From assembly GCA_944470555.2 (NCBI GenBank), contig OX104131.1, positions 17,786,515-17,850,514 of the forward strand: a DNA stretch of 64,000 nt, given 5' to 3'. Positions 26,601 through 60,154 of the stretch are shown here, piece after piece (the stretch's first letter is position 1; each line of letters begins with the position of its first letter). A program made the translations under genes and the position numbers. The notes below the pieces were generated by a model. The model was not told where the DNA came from. It saw nothing but the letters and a program-made list of their open reading frames with translations, and did not search any database. Source of the stretch: Heterobilharzia americana (lineage: Eukaryota > Platyhelminthes > Trematoda > Strigeidida > Schistosomatidae).

Positions 26601-27599
26601 AAGTATCATTTCTCTTCGTAACTACTAGTTGAAGGGAATATGTTTCAATACTGTGCTAAACTAGCTGGTTAAATTTCCTTTTTTTTTAGAAAAAATGTGT
26701 TTTTCTTGTCCTGACTTAAGTATACACAAATGGTGCAATTTAAAGTTCACATTTTATTCTATAAAATGTCATTTATTTTTATAAATATGTCCGAAATTAA
26801 GAACTTTTAAAGATACATGGTAACAGGTAACTTTATTAGAACTCCATAGGGTATTGTCGTTGAAAAGATTTTGCTAGAACAGTTAATTACATATAAACAG
26901 TGTTTACGCATCATATGATTGATAAACGGAGACGTCACATATTTCTTCTGATGCCTGTCACTAAATCTTCGTCTTCATGTTCAAATCATAATCTCTATTC
27001 TAATCTTGAACATTGATCGAAATTCGTTGAGAAAGAAGTATTTGTTTCCTCATAGGGTACATAGCATGTCATAAAAATGAATTGTAGATCAATACTATTT
27101 TTTTTGGTTTGACTGAATCCTTGTGAGAGTGGATCAAGTTTATGATCAACTTGTGTAGCGTTTCATATTGTGTAAGTTCAAGTGTCAGCTGGTTTCTGTC
27201 CATAGAATTTATACTATTACCACCAGTTGCAGGGGATTAGGGTGGGTCTACACCCCTATTAACTTTGTTTGGCTAATAAGAAGCACATTTAACCCTAGCA
27301 ACTGCGTTTGCTACTGTGCTTCTATGTGATACTGGTTTCATTCTTTACAGAAGTATGAGCTTCTAGTAAATATCAGCCTCTTCAGTGACAATTTGAAAAT
27401 GTTTGGGATTTGTCACCCACCATCTAAATGCAGACTGCTCCTCCGGTACTGGTATTTGTTGATCATCTCACTTACTTGAAAAGTTGGAGCATCCCTAATC
27501 CATAGGTCACCGGTATGACCTCCTCGCAGATACAAAAGGATTGTTTGGTATATGTGAACTACGTTACCCGTACCACCTCCGTGATACCCCTTTGTCAAT
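23682..27599. other. No recognised feature (3.9 kb)
   Basis: AT-rich and without open frames above 60 codons for most of its length; no repeats of the window's families recognised. Confidence 0.5.
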
Positions 27600-28080
27600 T
27601 AGGACTGAATGTACTGTCCTGTAGTTCTAAGTGTTCTACACTGTGGCTGCGAAACATGATCATGGAAGGCAGAGGAAATCAGAAACCATCAAATGTTTGA
27701 TTATCGTTGTCTTCACAGCATTGGTTGTGTATGGTGGTGCCAACATGTCAGCAACAGAAGTCAAGGGTAGAGTTTTGGGCACAGTAGGTGAGTCAGTTGA
27801 AGAGGTTGTGAAACTTCATCAACTCAGATAACTAAAATTTTTATTACGCATGCTCAGTCATCATCTGCCGTGTCTCATAATGTTAGCTGAAGTGGGTGTA
27901 GGCTGGTTAAAGATTGGTGGCTGCAAAGATAAAACATGGCATCATCCCTTGAAGTCAATGACCATTCACCTTAGCCACGCAGGAACTTTCAGATTTTTCA
28001 GTTGGATTCCGCATGACAACAGAAATTAGTGGTTCAAGGCTCTATGTGATATGATTTACAATCTGTCTCGGTGGTAGTGA
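27600..28080 (+). mobile_element. Decayed 3' tail of a second RTE/SR2-like LINE subfamily
   Basis: A frame gives EVKGRVLGTVGESVEEVVKL followed by HQLR, and shifted frames continue with pieces resembling the LINE tail downstream of RT (a histidine-leucine-arginine motif, then a Gly-rich segment and a Lys-Thr-Trp-His-like block). This is the C-terminal tail style of schistosome SR2-type elements but differs from the other LINE copies in this window. Stops and frameshifts throughout; no RT core present. Assignment rests on family recognition by eye. Confidence 0.55.
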
Positions 28081-29629
28081 TGCATACACACCTTATCTGC
28101 ACCCTAATTGTCATATCACATTTCGTCATTATTTCACCCTATCGTCACCTCTTCTTGTGATTTCTTGTACAGTAAGTTACTTTTGTTTTCCATTTTTCTA
28201 TCCTTTAATCTTACTGTATTGTATATGAATATACTGGTGTTAGATGTAGTGATTTGGTCTATGCTCGGTAATGTCAGTTCCCATGTTTACATTGATCGGG
28301 TGACTGACTGAATGTCAACGATCGAAACACTTCACACATCGGATACAATGTTTGTACCCGTTTTTCCTCAGTGCTCATTTAGATTAAGGAATAGTTGCCC
28401 CAACAAGTCAATAAATAGTTGTCATCACACAAGACAAGTACAGTTTCGTCACACATAGATTTTAAGTTGAAATTTGCGAATGGTTTGTCTGTTACGCAAT
28501 CAGGATCTGTTGGAGATGAGATACTTTCATAGAAGTATCCGACAACCTGTTCTCAGTCAACAACTTATACACTCCTGACGATCAAATGAACTAGAAATCA
28601 ATAGCTAAGAGAAGGATACATTTTGTGAATTAGACAACTGACAATTTTGTTCAGTAATTAAACCAAGACAATGTAAATGTTCTCCAGAAAAATCTTCAAC
28701 TGAATTCTATGAGCACCAGCGGCATTCATAATGGAATCATCAGTCTCATAAGATCGTGGCAGATTCCAAAATAAATTGTTTGTATGTTCTTCAACAATCG
28801 AATTGATCAGTCATAAAAAATGTGGATGATCAATGTTAAGATCTTCCTTAAAACCCTGAAAAGTCCTCTGTGATCATGTTAAGCAGCTTTGATATATAGT
28901 TGTACAACAGCCGTTTCTGTCACCTATATTTCTTCCAAGTGCTGCGTTATCGAATAGTTGGGACAAATATTTCAGATGAGGTGTCAGTATTGTCCTACAA
29001 TCTTCTCCTAGACAACAATCCAAACCACAAGCACTTGATAAATGAGAACTTGAAACTTTGCCATCCAAACAGTTTTCATTCATTAGTTAGTTAGTGTGAT
29101 GAATCTAGTACAGAAGGCTTGAGTAAACGTATTTGATTACACATGTAACGGAAGTACCGTAACCTGAGTCATACTGTATTCCAAGTTTTAACTATCAAGG
29201 GCTAGAAAAGGAGATGAATTTCCTCACTTTTGGTGTCTAGCAAACCATACTATATGTATGATTTGAAAATTTTTGTTTCCATAGAAGATCACCGTGTATT
29301 TCACAGAAACTTTCTGCCATTAGTCTGTGTCTTAACAAGTTTGAAGGCATTTAACAACTCTAGAAGGACGATACTATTGAGAGATAAGTAAAAGTGGTTG
29401 AATGAAATGCGGCTACGTTTGGCTTAGGAAACACCGATGAACTTCTCGAATTGTGAAAATTAATTTATATAGCATAGTTTAAAGACGAAGTTTATCTCAA
29501 TAATGGGATCGCAATCTTCGTAAGAAAACAAAGTTTAATAAGATAAGTGTAGTGTAAAGACAAATTCTTTGTGTGCAACAAAGATGGTTTCAATTTGTGA
29601 ATGGTTATCACTCCGCACAAATCTCGTTA
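28081..29629. other. No recognised feature
   Basis: Short frames only; no repeat family recognised. Confidence 0.5.
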
Positions 29630-30407
29630 TACCTTGGTTGTATTGTGTTCTCTGAGCTGAGTTGTTTAATCGTGAAGTCTTCATCGTCTTCCTAGACGAC
29701 ATCATCAGAACTAACTGCAGTATGAAGTGAGCTGTCAATATCTCCCCATCAGTGATTCACTAGCTTACCCTGACCAATTGGTTTGTGATTGGTTGTTCAC
29801 TTTGATTGTTATGTCATTGACTGTCTGAAGGTTCCTCTGACCTTCCTGTTGTTCATCATCTTTCTTATTAGTTGATAGTTGATCAGCTGCAGCTGATCTC
29901 GTAACTGTAGTCATCACTACATTGAATAAAGTGGTCGCCCTCTTCCCTTTCGTCTACATAAACACCAGTTGGATGCTAAACCTCACAACCACTCATCACT
30001 CATTTCAATGCACGTGGATAATTATCGACATGAATACACTTGCGATAATGTAGAAATTTTGGACGGAGAGAGGAAACGAAGGATATCAGAGAATTTTTAG
30101 AAGCTTGGCATTCACATCGGTCAGTCAGTAATCAATAGATGTATAGACATCGACCCAGTTTATCAACTAATAAGAAAGATGATGAACAACAGGAAGGTCA
30201 GAGGAACCTTCAGACAGTCAATGACATAACAATCAAAGTGAACAACCAATCACAAACCAATTGGTCAGGGTAAGCTAGTGAATCACTGATGGGGAGATAT
30301 TGACAGCTCACTTCATACTGCAGTTAGTTCTGATGATGTCGTCTAGGAAGACGATGAAGACTTCACGATTAAACAACTCAGCTCAGAGAACACAATACAA
30401 TCAAGAC
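29630..30407. repeat. Long inverted repeat (248-bp arms) with ribozyme-like motif in each arm
   Basis: Left arm 29630-29877 and right arm 30161-30407 are almost perfect reverse complements, separated by 283 bp that include an 18-bp palindrome gatcagctgcagctgatc (29881-29898). Each arm carries ctgatgatgtcgtctaggaa followed by gacgatgaagac, which resembles a hammerhead core (CUGAUGA, stem II, GAA) with the last core A changed. This style of terminal repeat suits a Penelope-like element whose coding part is gone. No RT or endonuclease is visible in the loop. Confidence 0.8.
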
Positions 30408-30619
30408 CACCCACTTCAGATACAAATATTCTCCACTCGTTATACCTCCATATAACTGTTTCCATATAAGACCCTGAAATCTGTTAGAACATTAAATTTG
30501 TCACTGAGGGTTATCTCCCATCTGAGCTTATCATAGTTGCACAGTCCGTCTTTTTTGGAAAATATTTAATTAGGTACATGTTCTCCCACCCTCAGCTGTA
30601 TGGTTCGATTACTTCTGCC

Positions 30620-30686
<67 letters not shown>

Positions 30687-31600
30687 TGATTAACACAATG
30701 GGATGAACGTAATCATTTATAGTGTTGAGGTTTGTTATGAAGCATATGTTTTGCCTTTTCCACAGTGATAAGCTTTGTTGCATAATATGTTTTTGTCAAT
30801 GGCTTAAGTTAGCCCACGTCTCAAAAGTATACCATTCAACTCCCCTCTGTATGGTGGAGTGATATGAACACTTTTCTAAAGAATCTTGGATACAGTGGGC
30901 TTTGGTGTTACCTAACTTCTACATCGGTTTATAGACTTCAAAGGATATCGGTTCTGCATAAATATTTTGGTCCACGATTTGTATTTTCATCCATCGTATC
31001 TGTACATCTGATAAGACAGATCTTATTTAACATACCCTACCTGCTTTAAACTGAACAAAAAACTATAAGAATTCATATCCTGTTTTGTCCACGTAAGCTT
31101 TCTGAGACCATACGTTAATCAAAACCAGTTTTGTGTGTATAGGAACAGTTTGTTCTTACACTACACTTACCTTGGTAAACTTTGTTTTCTTACGAAGATG
31201 AAGATGAATAAAATGTTACCATTCCTTCTTCACCTAATCGTTCATAATTCTAATCCCTCATTATTATAAATATCCTACTTATCGTCCTCTTTTTCGGTTT
31301 AATATAAACTGATTGTCTAAGATGAACAGCGTAAATGCATCAAATTGTCAAGATAAACTTCGTCCTTCAATTACATTATCTAAATTCGTAAGATGAACCT
31401 TAATTTCTCAATTTTTACTACATCTAATCATAAATAAGATTATCTGTGATCGTATTGGCTCAACGATACACCTCAAGGTTATCCTGAAAAATAGCCAATC
31501 AATGATGTTGTGTATATACACGTCTATCGAGCTCATTAAATGTCGTTTTTCATTTGTACAGTATTCCTAAGCAATTTAATCATCATCTTAATTACTGTTT
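30408..31600. other. Upstream region of slo1
   Basis: AT-rich with one (AT)n run. May hold non-coding 5' exons or the promoter of slo1, but no specific element is identifiable. Confidence 0.4.
30624..30680. repeat. (AT)n microsatellite
   Basis: 57 bp of alternating AT between 30624 and 30680, about 1 kb upstream of the slo1 start. Confidence 0.95.
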
Positions 31601-31704
31601 ATCTATTTTTTTAGGTATCATAATTAATTGTTCACCTGTTGTATGCATCATTATTCTAACCATTTATTGACGATATTTTGTCAGTTGATATATTTACACT
31701 AAGC
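31601..31704 (+). promoter_or_regulatory. Possible 5' UTR start (3' splice site) and short uORF of slo1
   Basis: A strong acceptor-like sequence, a T run ending in tag at 31614, lies 90 bases before the slo1 start codon. It would suit either an upstream non-coding exon or spliced-leader trans-splicing, which flatworms use; the sequence does not decide between them. Between it and the CDS is a 19-codon upstream ORF (ATG 31643, stop 31700-31702) that ends two bases before the main ATG, in a different frame. It could dampen translation by termination-reinitiation. All of this is inference from sequence. Confidence 0.4.
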
Positions 31705-54373
<22,669 letters not shown>

Positions 54374-54580
54374 AATGTTTCAAGTGTCGAGTGTTGTAAT
54401 TATCACTACCTTTGTTGTTGCGGGTCTTACTTCATTTTTACTCATTCTGTTATCGTGCCTCCTTCATCATCATTGTTCCTCCCACTTGCTTTTAGATGAC
54501 TTTTATGCCGTGTCTACTCATTTCTCATATTTCATTTTCTCTCTCAGTCTTACAAAAATTTACTTTTTAATTGATTTACA

Positions 54581-54586
54581 AATAAA
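54581..54586 (+). terminator. Candidate polyadenylation signal of slo1
   Basis: AATAAA lies 208 bases after the slo1 stop codon in AT-rich DNA. A second AATAAA is at 55118-55123. Which one is used cannot be told from sequence. Confidence 0.4.
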
Positions 54587-55789
54587 TGAAGATGTTTTAA
54601 ACCAACATAACCTTAAAGGGAAGGAAAAATCCTTAAAGGATGATATTGCTTAAAACCTCTTTCATTTAGCCGTTCAAATGAGTATGTGGCTGTTGCCACG
54701 GCGCTGATGCCGAAAGCATTTAAACAACCAAATTACCTGTTCAACTATTCATTTGTTATTCATTTGCTTTTCTTTCATTGGAAAGAAATAGAACTTGAAG
54801 AGGAAAATTGTGTAAAAACGAATGATTTCTGGAATCGATTTATTGGAAAATATTACCTTGTGATAAACGTGAATCATGATCTTCACTGTATACAACTTGT
54901 CAATGTACATGATGCTGGTCAAGTTGAAGCTATGCTTACGGAAAAAATCTTTCAATTTCATCTTACTGGATATCAAACGTTGTATACCTAGTACCTTCCG
55001 AGGGCGCAGTTAGAAGTTGCAGATACCTGCATCTTACTAGAATAACTTAACTCCATATTCATATGAATAGGTACGTGTTGATACTTATTGACAAAGTTGA
55101 TTAGCAATCTAACTGACAATAAATTTAATACTTCGTTTTGAGAGAAACACACAAAGAGAAGACATGTCATGAGGGGACTCACTAATCGGTAAATCATATG
55201 GTTATCAAGTTCTTAGTGCAGGTCAAGGTCCATCATTTAGGTGAACAATGTGGCTACTAAGCCAAGTACAACCTCACTATACTGCACTGTTCTTGGTGTC
55301 AAATGTTAGCAGTCAGTCGACAATAAACTATGCCAACCTCATCAATAGGGTTCCGTAAAGCATTAAGTGACTGATCAGAAACTAGATCGGTTCCATAGCA
55401 TTCTTCGTTTGCATGACCTACTTCCACAACAGGTCAGTTGTGGTGTAAATTAATTGCTATCAAAGTCTGTGGCTTCAGAGATGAGTTAAATAGATCTCGT
55501 CTCATAGAAGAAGTATGATGTTCCAACAGTCTGCAAACACATCTTACATACTGGTGTTAAAAACTACGAAGCCTAAGTTTATGACTTGTTGCTAATTGCG
55601 CAACGGCACTGGCATGAACACCATGGAAGTCTTAACTCGAATAAGGTACATTTGAGTAGGTAGAATGATAATCGGTAGTGATACACAGTTGGGGATCACC
55701 GTGTAATTCTAAATCTATAAATAAAAACGACGACGAAACCTTACGAAGGATCACAATATCCTAGGCTGGTTGGTTTGAAATAACCTCAG
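54587..55789. other. 3' flank of slo1
   Basis: Open frame 54686-54991 has no recognisable motif and sits in probable 3' UTR or flank. Otherwise unassigned. Confidence 0.45.
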
Positions 55790-55930
55790 TGGCCAACTGG
55801 ACAGTGCTTTGGCTTTTAAAGCAATGGATGTGGTTTGAGTCTCAGTGGGGATACTATCACTTCTAGGGTTTGGGTACATCTAGCTGACGAGTCCTGAACA
55901 GGGCGAAACACACCTGATTACCAGTGGAGA
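55790..55930 (+). mobile_element. Sm-alpha-type SINE with conserved hammerhead core but lost cleavage arm
   Basis: CTGACGAG at 55884-55891, stem II gtcctgaacagggc and GAAA at 55905-55908 are all canonical. The sequence after it (cacacctgattacc) has no stem III partner and no GTC-type triplet, so self-cleavage is unlikely. A B-box-like ggtttgagtctca lies at about 55831-55843. Confidence 0.7.
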
Positions 55931-56059
55931 ACGTTATCGTTTTCTTGTCACGATCTCAATTGCATCCCACTCACATACAGTGAATGATCATGGATTCACA
56001 TCTTACCCAATCGCTTTCTCCTTCGACTGAATACTTCAGGTTTTGTATCACCTCAAAGC

Positions 56060-56560
56060 TAAATGTATTTCCCTGATCTTATATTTCCGGTTTGTACAGC
56101 TATTAACTACAACTACTTTTGAGGACGTACTACTGAACAACTTGAGAAGTTGGAAGCCGCTCAGGCTGATGTGTATATTTCTCAGAACAACCAGTTCAGA
56201 GTGATCTGAACACTAAACAGTCATTTCGCTGTTTTAAGGACGTGCTCCTCAATGAGATGGTTCAGAATACCTAAGTCTGGCTAGCTGACTTACATAAACC
56301 GATCCATACAAGTCAGCTGGTCACATTCAGGCAACCTGAACGATTTGACTGCGTGGGCTGAATTTATCCCAGTATGTCACTGACGAGCCTGGATGGAAAC
56401 CGGCGAAACGGCTGTCTGGTGTTTAGATCACTCTGATCTGGCTATATGGAGAAATACATAGATCGGCCTGAGTGGCTTCTAGCTACTTAAGTTGTTCACT
56501 GGTACAGTGAGTCACTTGAGTTTGTCCAGGTACCTCAGTGAACAACTTGGTCACAAATGA
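56060..56560. repeat. Third hammerhead-like repeat (family C): inverted pair
   Basis: The right half (+) has CTGACGA 56380-56386, stem II gcctggatggaaaccggc, GAAA 56405-56408 and a GTC triplet 56414-56416, followed by tggtgtttagatcactctga. The left half carries the inverted, more decayed version (TTTC at 56224-56227, core TTGAGGA on the minus strand near 56246-56252) with the matching flank tcagagtgatctgaacacta. The two halves form an imperfect inverted repeat of about 170-bp arms. Confidence 0.55.
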
Positions 56561-58184
56561 GCGTTTTAATGAGAAGTTACGGTTCGTAGTATAGGACAAG
56601 TTTGACGCAACTTGACAAAATTTTAAAGATGTAAGCTGCTAGATTGTTGATCTGTAGCGTGCTTGTTAACAGACCTGACAGTCTCAAGCTGTAATCCTTC
56701 TAGAGTCTTATACTGAGGATGCTCAAATCAGGTGGGATGGCTCTCCGAAATCTCATGGTTTCTAATAGTCATCCGACTGATGTCAGTTAGTCACAGAAAC
56801 AAGCTTGGAATTGTCATGAATGGTGACGTAACCTGAAAACAGAGTCCAGTCTGCATTTCTGTCCAGTGTGTAAAAGAAACGTAATCATTTCAGCTGACCA
56901 AGTCTGAGAGAACCACCTACTTTCCCAACCGTAATCCTCGCTCACAATAATTATCCACCGTATGCACACAGAATAGAAGTAATTCAACATCTGCAAAACG
57001 AAAACATTCCGTTTACCATAAGAATTTACCTTATCTGACAATTTAGCAAATTCAGTTGATATTAACATTTAACCATATTTCTGTATCTGAGAGATCTAAT
57101 GAATAATCTCCAACGCTTCCCGCAAGACTCCTGAAAACCTTTACAGACAACGGTGAAACACACGCACCTCAACAAGACAAGAGATAAGGGCAGGGAAAAA
57201 GCAGTATCTCAATCTTTATATAAAGTGATCTCATTTCAACCCATAGGATCTTCAAAATAGTCTACGGAAAATTTTATTTATCCGAAGGTGAGCTTGAATG
57301 AAACTGGAAAAAGGGAAAGGAAAGAAGAAGTTGGAAGATAGATATAACGTTCCATTTCACTAAAGTATGACGGAGTGTGATAGATTGGCATACATCACTG
57401 TACACCAAGGCAGTGGTCTGCACACAATCAAATGCTTCTGAGACACGACATTTCTTAATGCATGGGATGTGTTCAGCAAAGTTATAAATTCTAACCTCTA
57501 ACTCTTGCAGACTAGTGTCATAGGAAACAGTAACGGTTCACTCAACGTATCACTGTCGATAGAAAAGGCTGACATCCCAACAGACACCTGGACTTTAAAT
57601 CAGCCTGTTGAGTAGAAAATAAGTCAAGTGTCTCCACAATGCTTTGTTGACAAGACCTTAATGGGTACAGACCAAGCCGGAACTTCCCAAAGCATGTAGG
57701 CAACTTCCCCGAGAAACTGTAAAGTGGAGCAGCTCTATGTAGAAGCCAATGAAAGAAAAGTGAGAGAAATCTGCTCAAAAAAGATAAAAAAATTCAGCTG
57801 GTGGAGACTAGATGAGTGATGCAGTGCTTCTTTTTGGACAACAACAGAAGAAATAGGATGCGTCCTAAACAGTTACAACATCAAGGTATTCTTTAGAGTG
57901 ATGAACACTGAACTTACTGATGTAGGCCGATGAGGGATACCACCTTGAAATCAAGAAATCCTCTCAATTCTCCAGGCTGAATTACTGTCCAACGCTCATT
58001 AGCGATATGCTTCTAGATGAGATTTCCCTGAGTGATAATAAAAAGTCGCGACCCAAGCCAGGTGGGACATGAAGGAAAACGCTTAACGATGGCATCAGAC
58101 GGTGGTTGCGCCAAACCGTGGACCAACAGACGTAGTGAAATGTGAATAACTGGGCTCTGACCCACTGGCTGACGAATGGTGGCG
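56561..58184. other. No recognised feature
   Basis: Short frames only, including an 78-codon minus-strand frame at 57542-57778 without recognised motifs. Confidence 0.5.
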
Positions 58185-58330
58185 TGCTCGCAGTGGCATT
58201 GGATGGTCCTGGGCATGACCCCTGGCGTGGTCACGGGTGTGTACTGACGAGGAGTCCCATACTGGAACGAAACAGCCGTCCAGTCCCTTCGGGTTTTCAG
58301 TGGTTCTCTAAATGATGTCAGTTTGCGATG
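58185..58330 (+). mobile_element. Family B-like hammerhead SINE
   Basis: CTGACGA at 58244-58250, a stem II region with cccatactggaa, GAAA at 58269-58272, then cagccgtcc with a GTC triplet at 58278-58280. Core and cleavage triplet are canonical, but stem II pairing is imperfect. The A-box equivalent is weak. Confidence 0.6.
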
Positions 58331-58756
58331 AAAACTTCCTTGAAGTCGATCAGTTTGTACAATCCTTTCATATGAATAACCGTTATTACAACTATACAAA
58401 TTGAAAGACCAAATTTCCTATGTGAATCAACAAAACTCAACATAAGGTAAGCCTCGATTGACTTGGTGTCACATGCGTTGGCCGGACATCGTCTCATGCC
58501 TTAACATGTCTAAACGAACATAATTGAAGCTGCAAAAATAAACCAAAAAGTTCACGTGAACGGGAAAAAAAGGAGTAAAGATCACTTACCAAGCCTCATG
58601 CTTAGATCATAAAATATCTCTTGAAATGAAAAGATTCTTAGAAGGTGTTTCCATTTTCAAAAGAACAAGCCCATTCCAACGGATCTGAATACCCATTCGT
58701 ACCCTTCTGCGGTCCGTAAAAAGGAAGGGTTGGGTAAAAAATACTTCCATCACTTT

Positions 58757-59532
58757 TTAACTATTAGTTCCTTGGTTCCTAGTGGAATACAGAGATCCAG
58801 TAGCATGTCGCCATTTCACTCTCTTCTCTGTGGTCTTTCGAATACGCCTCCACGACTACCCACGAGCCTTCATTTCTTCCTCACACCATCTCATTCATGT
58901 CACCCTCAGCTGGGACACCCAACTCGTCGTTGCCCACTCGGCATACACTCGACGGCACCGCACGCGATTTCCCCATTCCGTCTTTCGGTGAATGCCAAAT
59001 CCCATCCATATCCACTTTCCTCTGCATATTTGTTGGGCGATCGGTTGTTGGTTGGTTCGTTGCCAGTCAGTCAGCCAGTCGGAGTTTCTTGCTACTTACT
59101 CTTATTATTCCGGCCATCTGATGTGATCTTCAGTATCGGGTAACCGTAGGCGGCAGCCGCTGGTAACATTTGTCTGTAGTTTGTTGGAAATGCGTCTAGC
59201 CACGCGCCAAGTATCTCAGTCACCACACAGAAGCACTGAGTCACTTGACTGACATCAGTGTTGAGAATCTGGGTGTTGTTCACGCTTTATGCTGAGTGCA
59301 GTGCAGTGTAGCAGATCTCCACACTGATATTTCCAGATTAATGAATGCCTGCCCTACTTTCCTTTCGATCCTGGCCCTGATATCCTCATCCGTGCCTGTG
59401 CCGTCTGTAGTTGAAACGATGCTGCTCCGCCTATGTAGGTGAAGGAGACAACTTCCTTTAGATTTTTCCCATTGATAGTGATTGATGCTTCTTGTTGTTG
59501 GTGGTGGTGATGGTTGGATATCTTCATCACCT
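58757..59532 (-). mobile_element. 5'-truncated RTE LINE 3' fragment
   Basis: Begins at the family 3' end (ccttggttcctagtggaat near 58770) and covers the C-terminal tail and the sequence up to just before the NIEKTE-equivalent motif, breaking off near 59532. Badly frameshifted; shares sequence variants with the 42770-46301 copy, for example the duplicated SHLTDIS-like region. Confidence 0.85.
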
Positions 59533-59719
59533 GAGTACATCAGCTCTATCCTTGGCAAACAGATGCTGTTCACCATTGAAGCCAAACAGCTCAAATTTGA
59601 TGTAAACGCACATTGAGTGTCACTACGTTCAGGTAATCCAATAGAATTCTTAACCTTAAAACGACTGCCTGTCTTATCCCCAACTCCAAAAGCGTCATAA
59701 GACGGTGCAACTCCCTATC

Positions 59720-60148
59720 CTAACTCCCTCCCTGGCCTTTCCCCCGACAAAGTTTAGGTGCCTGGTTATTAACATGGCTAGGCTTGCTGCATGAACCATG
59801 CATACTAACACCATCAATACTCACTTTGCCCTCCTTATCATCACACAACGCATTGGAACATTCCAAATTATCACCCACAGGTGAGGCCTTCCTCCTATAT
59901 CTAGATCCTGTATTATGAGCTCGTTTAGCAGCTCGACTTCCGCCATCAGAAGACATTGGAAGGAGCAGAGTATCCCAAATATTTAAACTTGTTTTCAAAG
60001 GGGAATGAAGCAAATCGTCGGCCAGAGGAGCGGAGCCAAACTGAAGAACTTGTGTCACGGAAAATCCACTCAGTAGCAATCGATGAAGATACGATTTTCC
60101 AGAGCTCCTAAACCCCAAGCGAAACCGACCAAATCCAAAACAGTTCAT
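59720..60148 (-). CDS. Candidate first coding exon of an unknown minus-strand gene
   Basis: 142 codons from an ATG at 60148 (MNCFGFGRFRLGF) to a stop at 59720-59722. No family recognised. The amino-acid mix looks less repeat-like than the surrounding frames: a short hydrophobic/arginine N terminus and Ser/Lys-rich middle (DGGSRAAKRAHNTGSRYRRK). It lies beside the CG-richer DNA at 60600-61300, which could be a promoter region. No convincing donor splice site or adjacent exon was found, so this may be chance. Confidence 0.22.
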   Translation of the reverse strand: MNCFGFGRFRLGFRSSGKSYLHRLLLSGFSVTQVLQFGSAPLADDLLHSPLKTSLNIWDTLLLPMSSDGGSRAAKRAHNTGSRYRRKASPVGDNLECSNALCDDKEGKVSIDGVSMHGSCSKPSHVNNQAPKLCRGKGQGGS

Positions 60149-60154
60149 TGTCAA

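Noticed and set aside
31678..31704. Alternative upstream start for the channel protein
   Set aside because: The frame is open to 31678 but the codon there is TTG; the first in-frame ATG is 31705 and lies before S0.
54686..54991. 101-codon open frame after slo1
   Set aside because: No recognised motif, sits in probable 3' flank, and AT-rich composition makes chance open frames likely.
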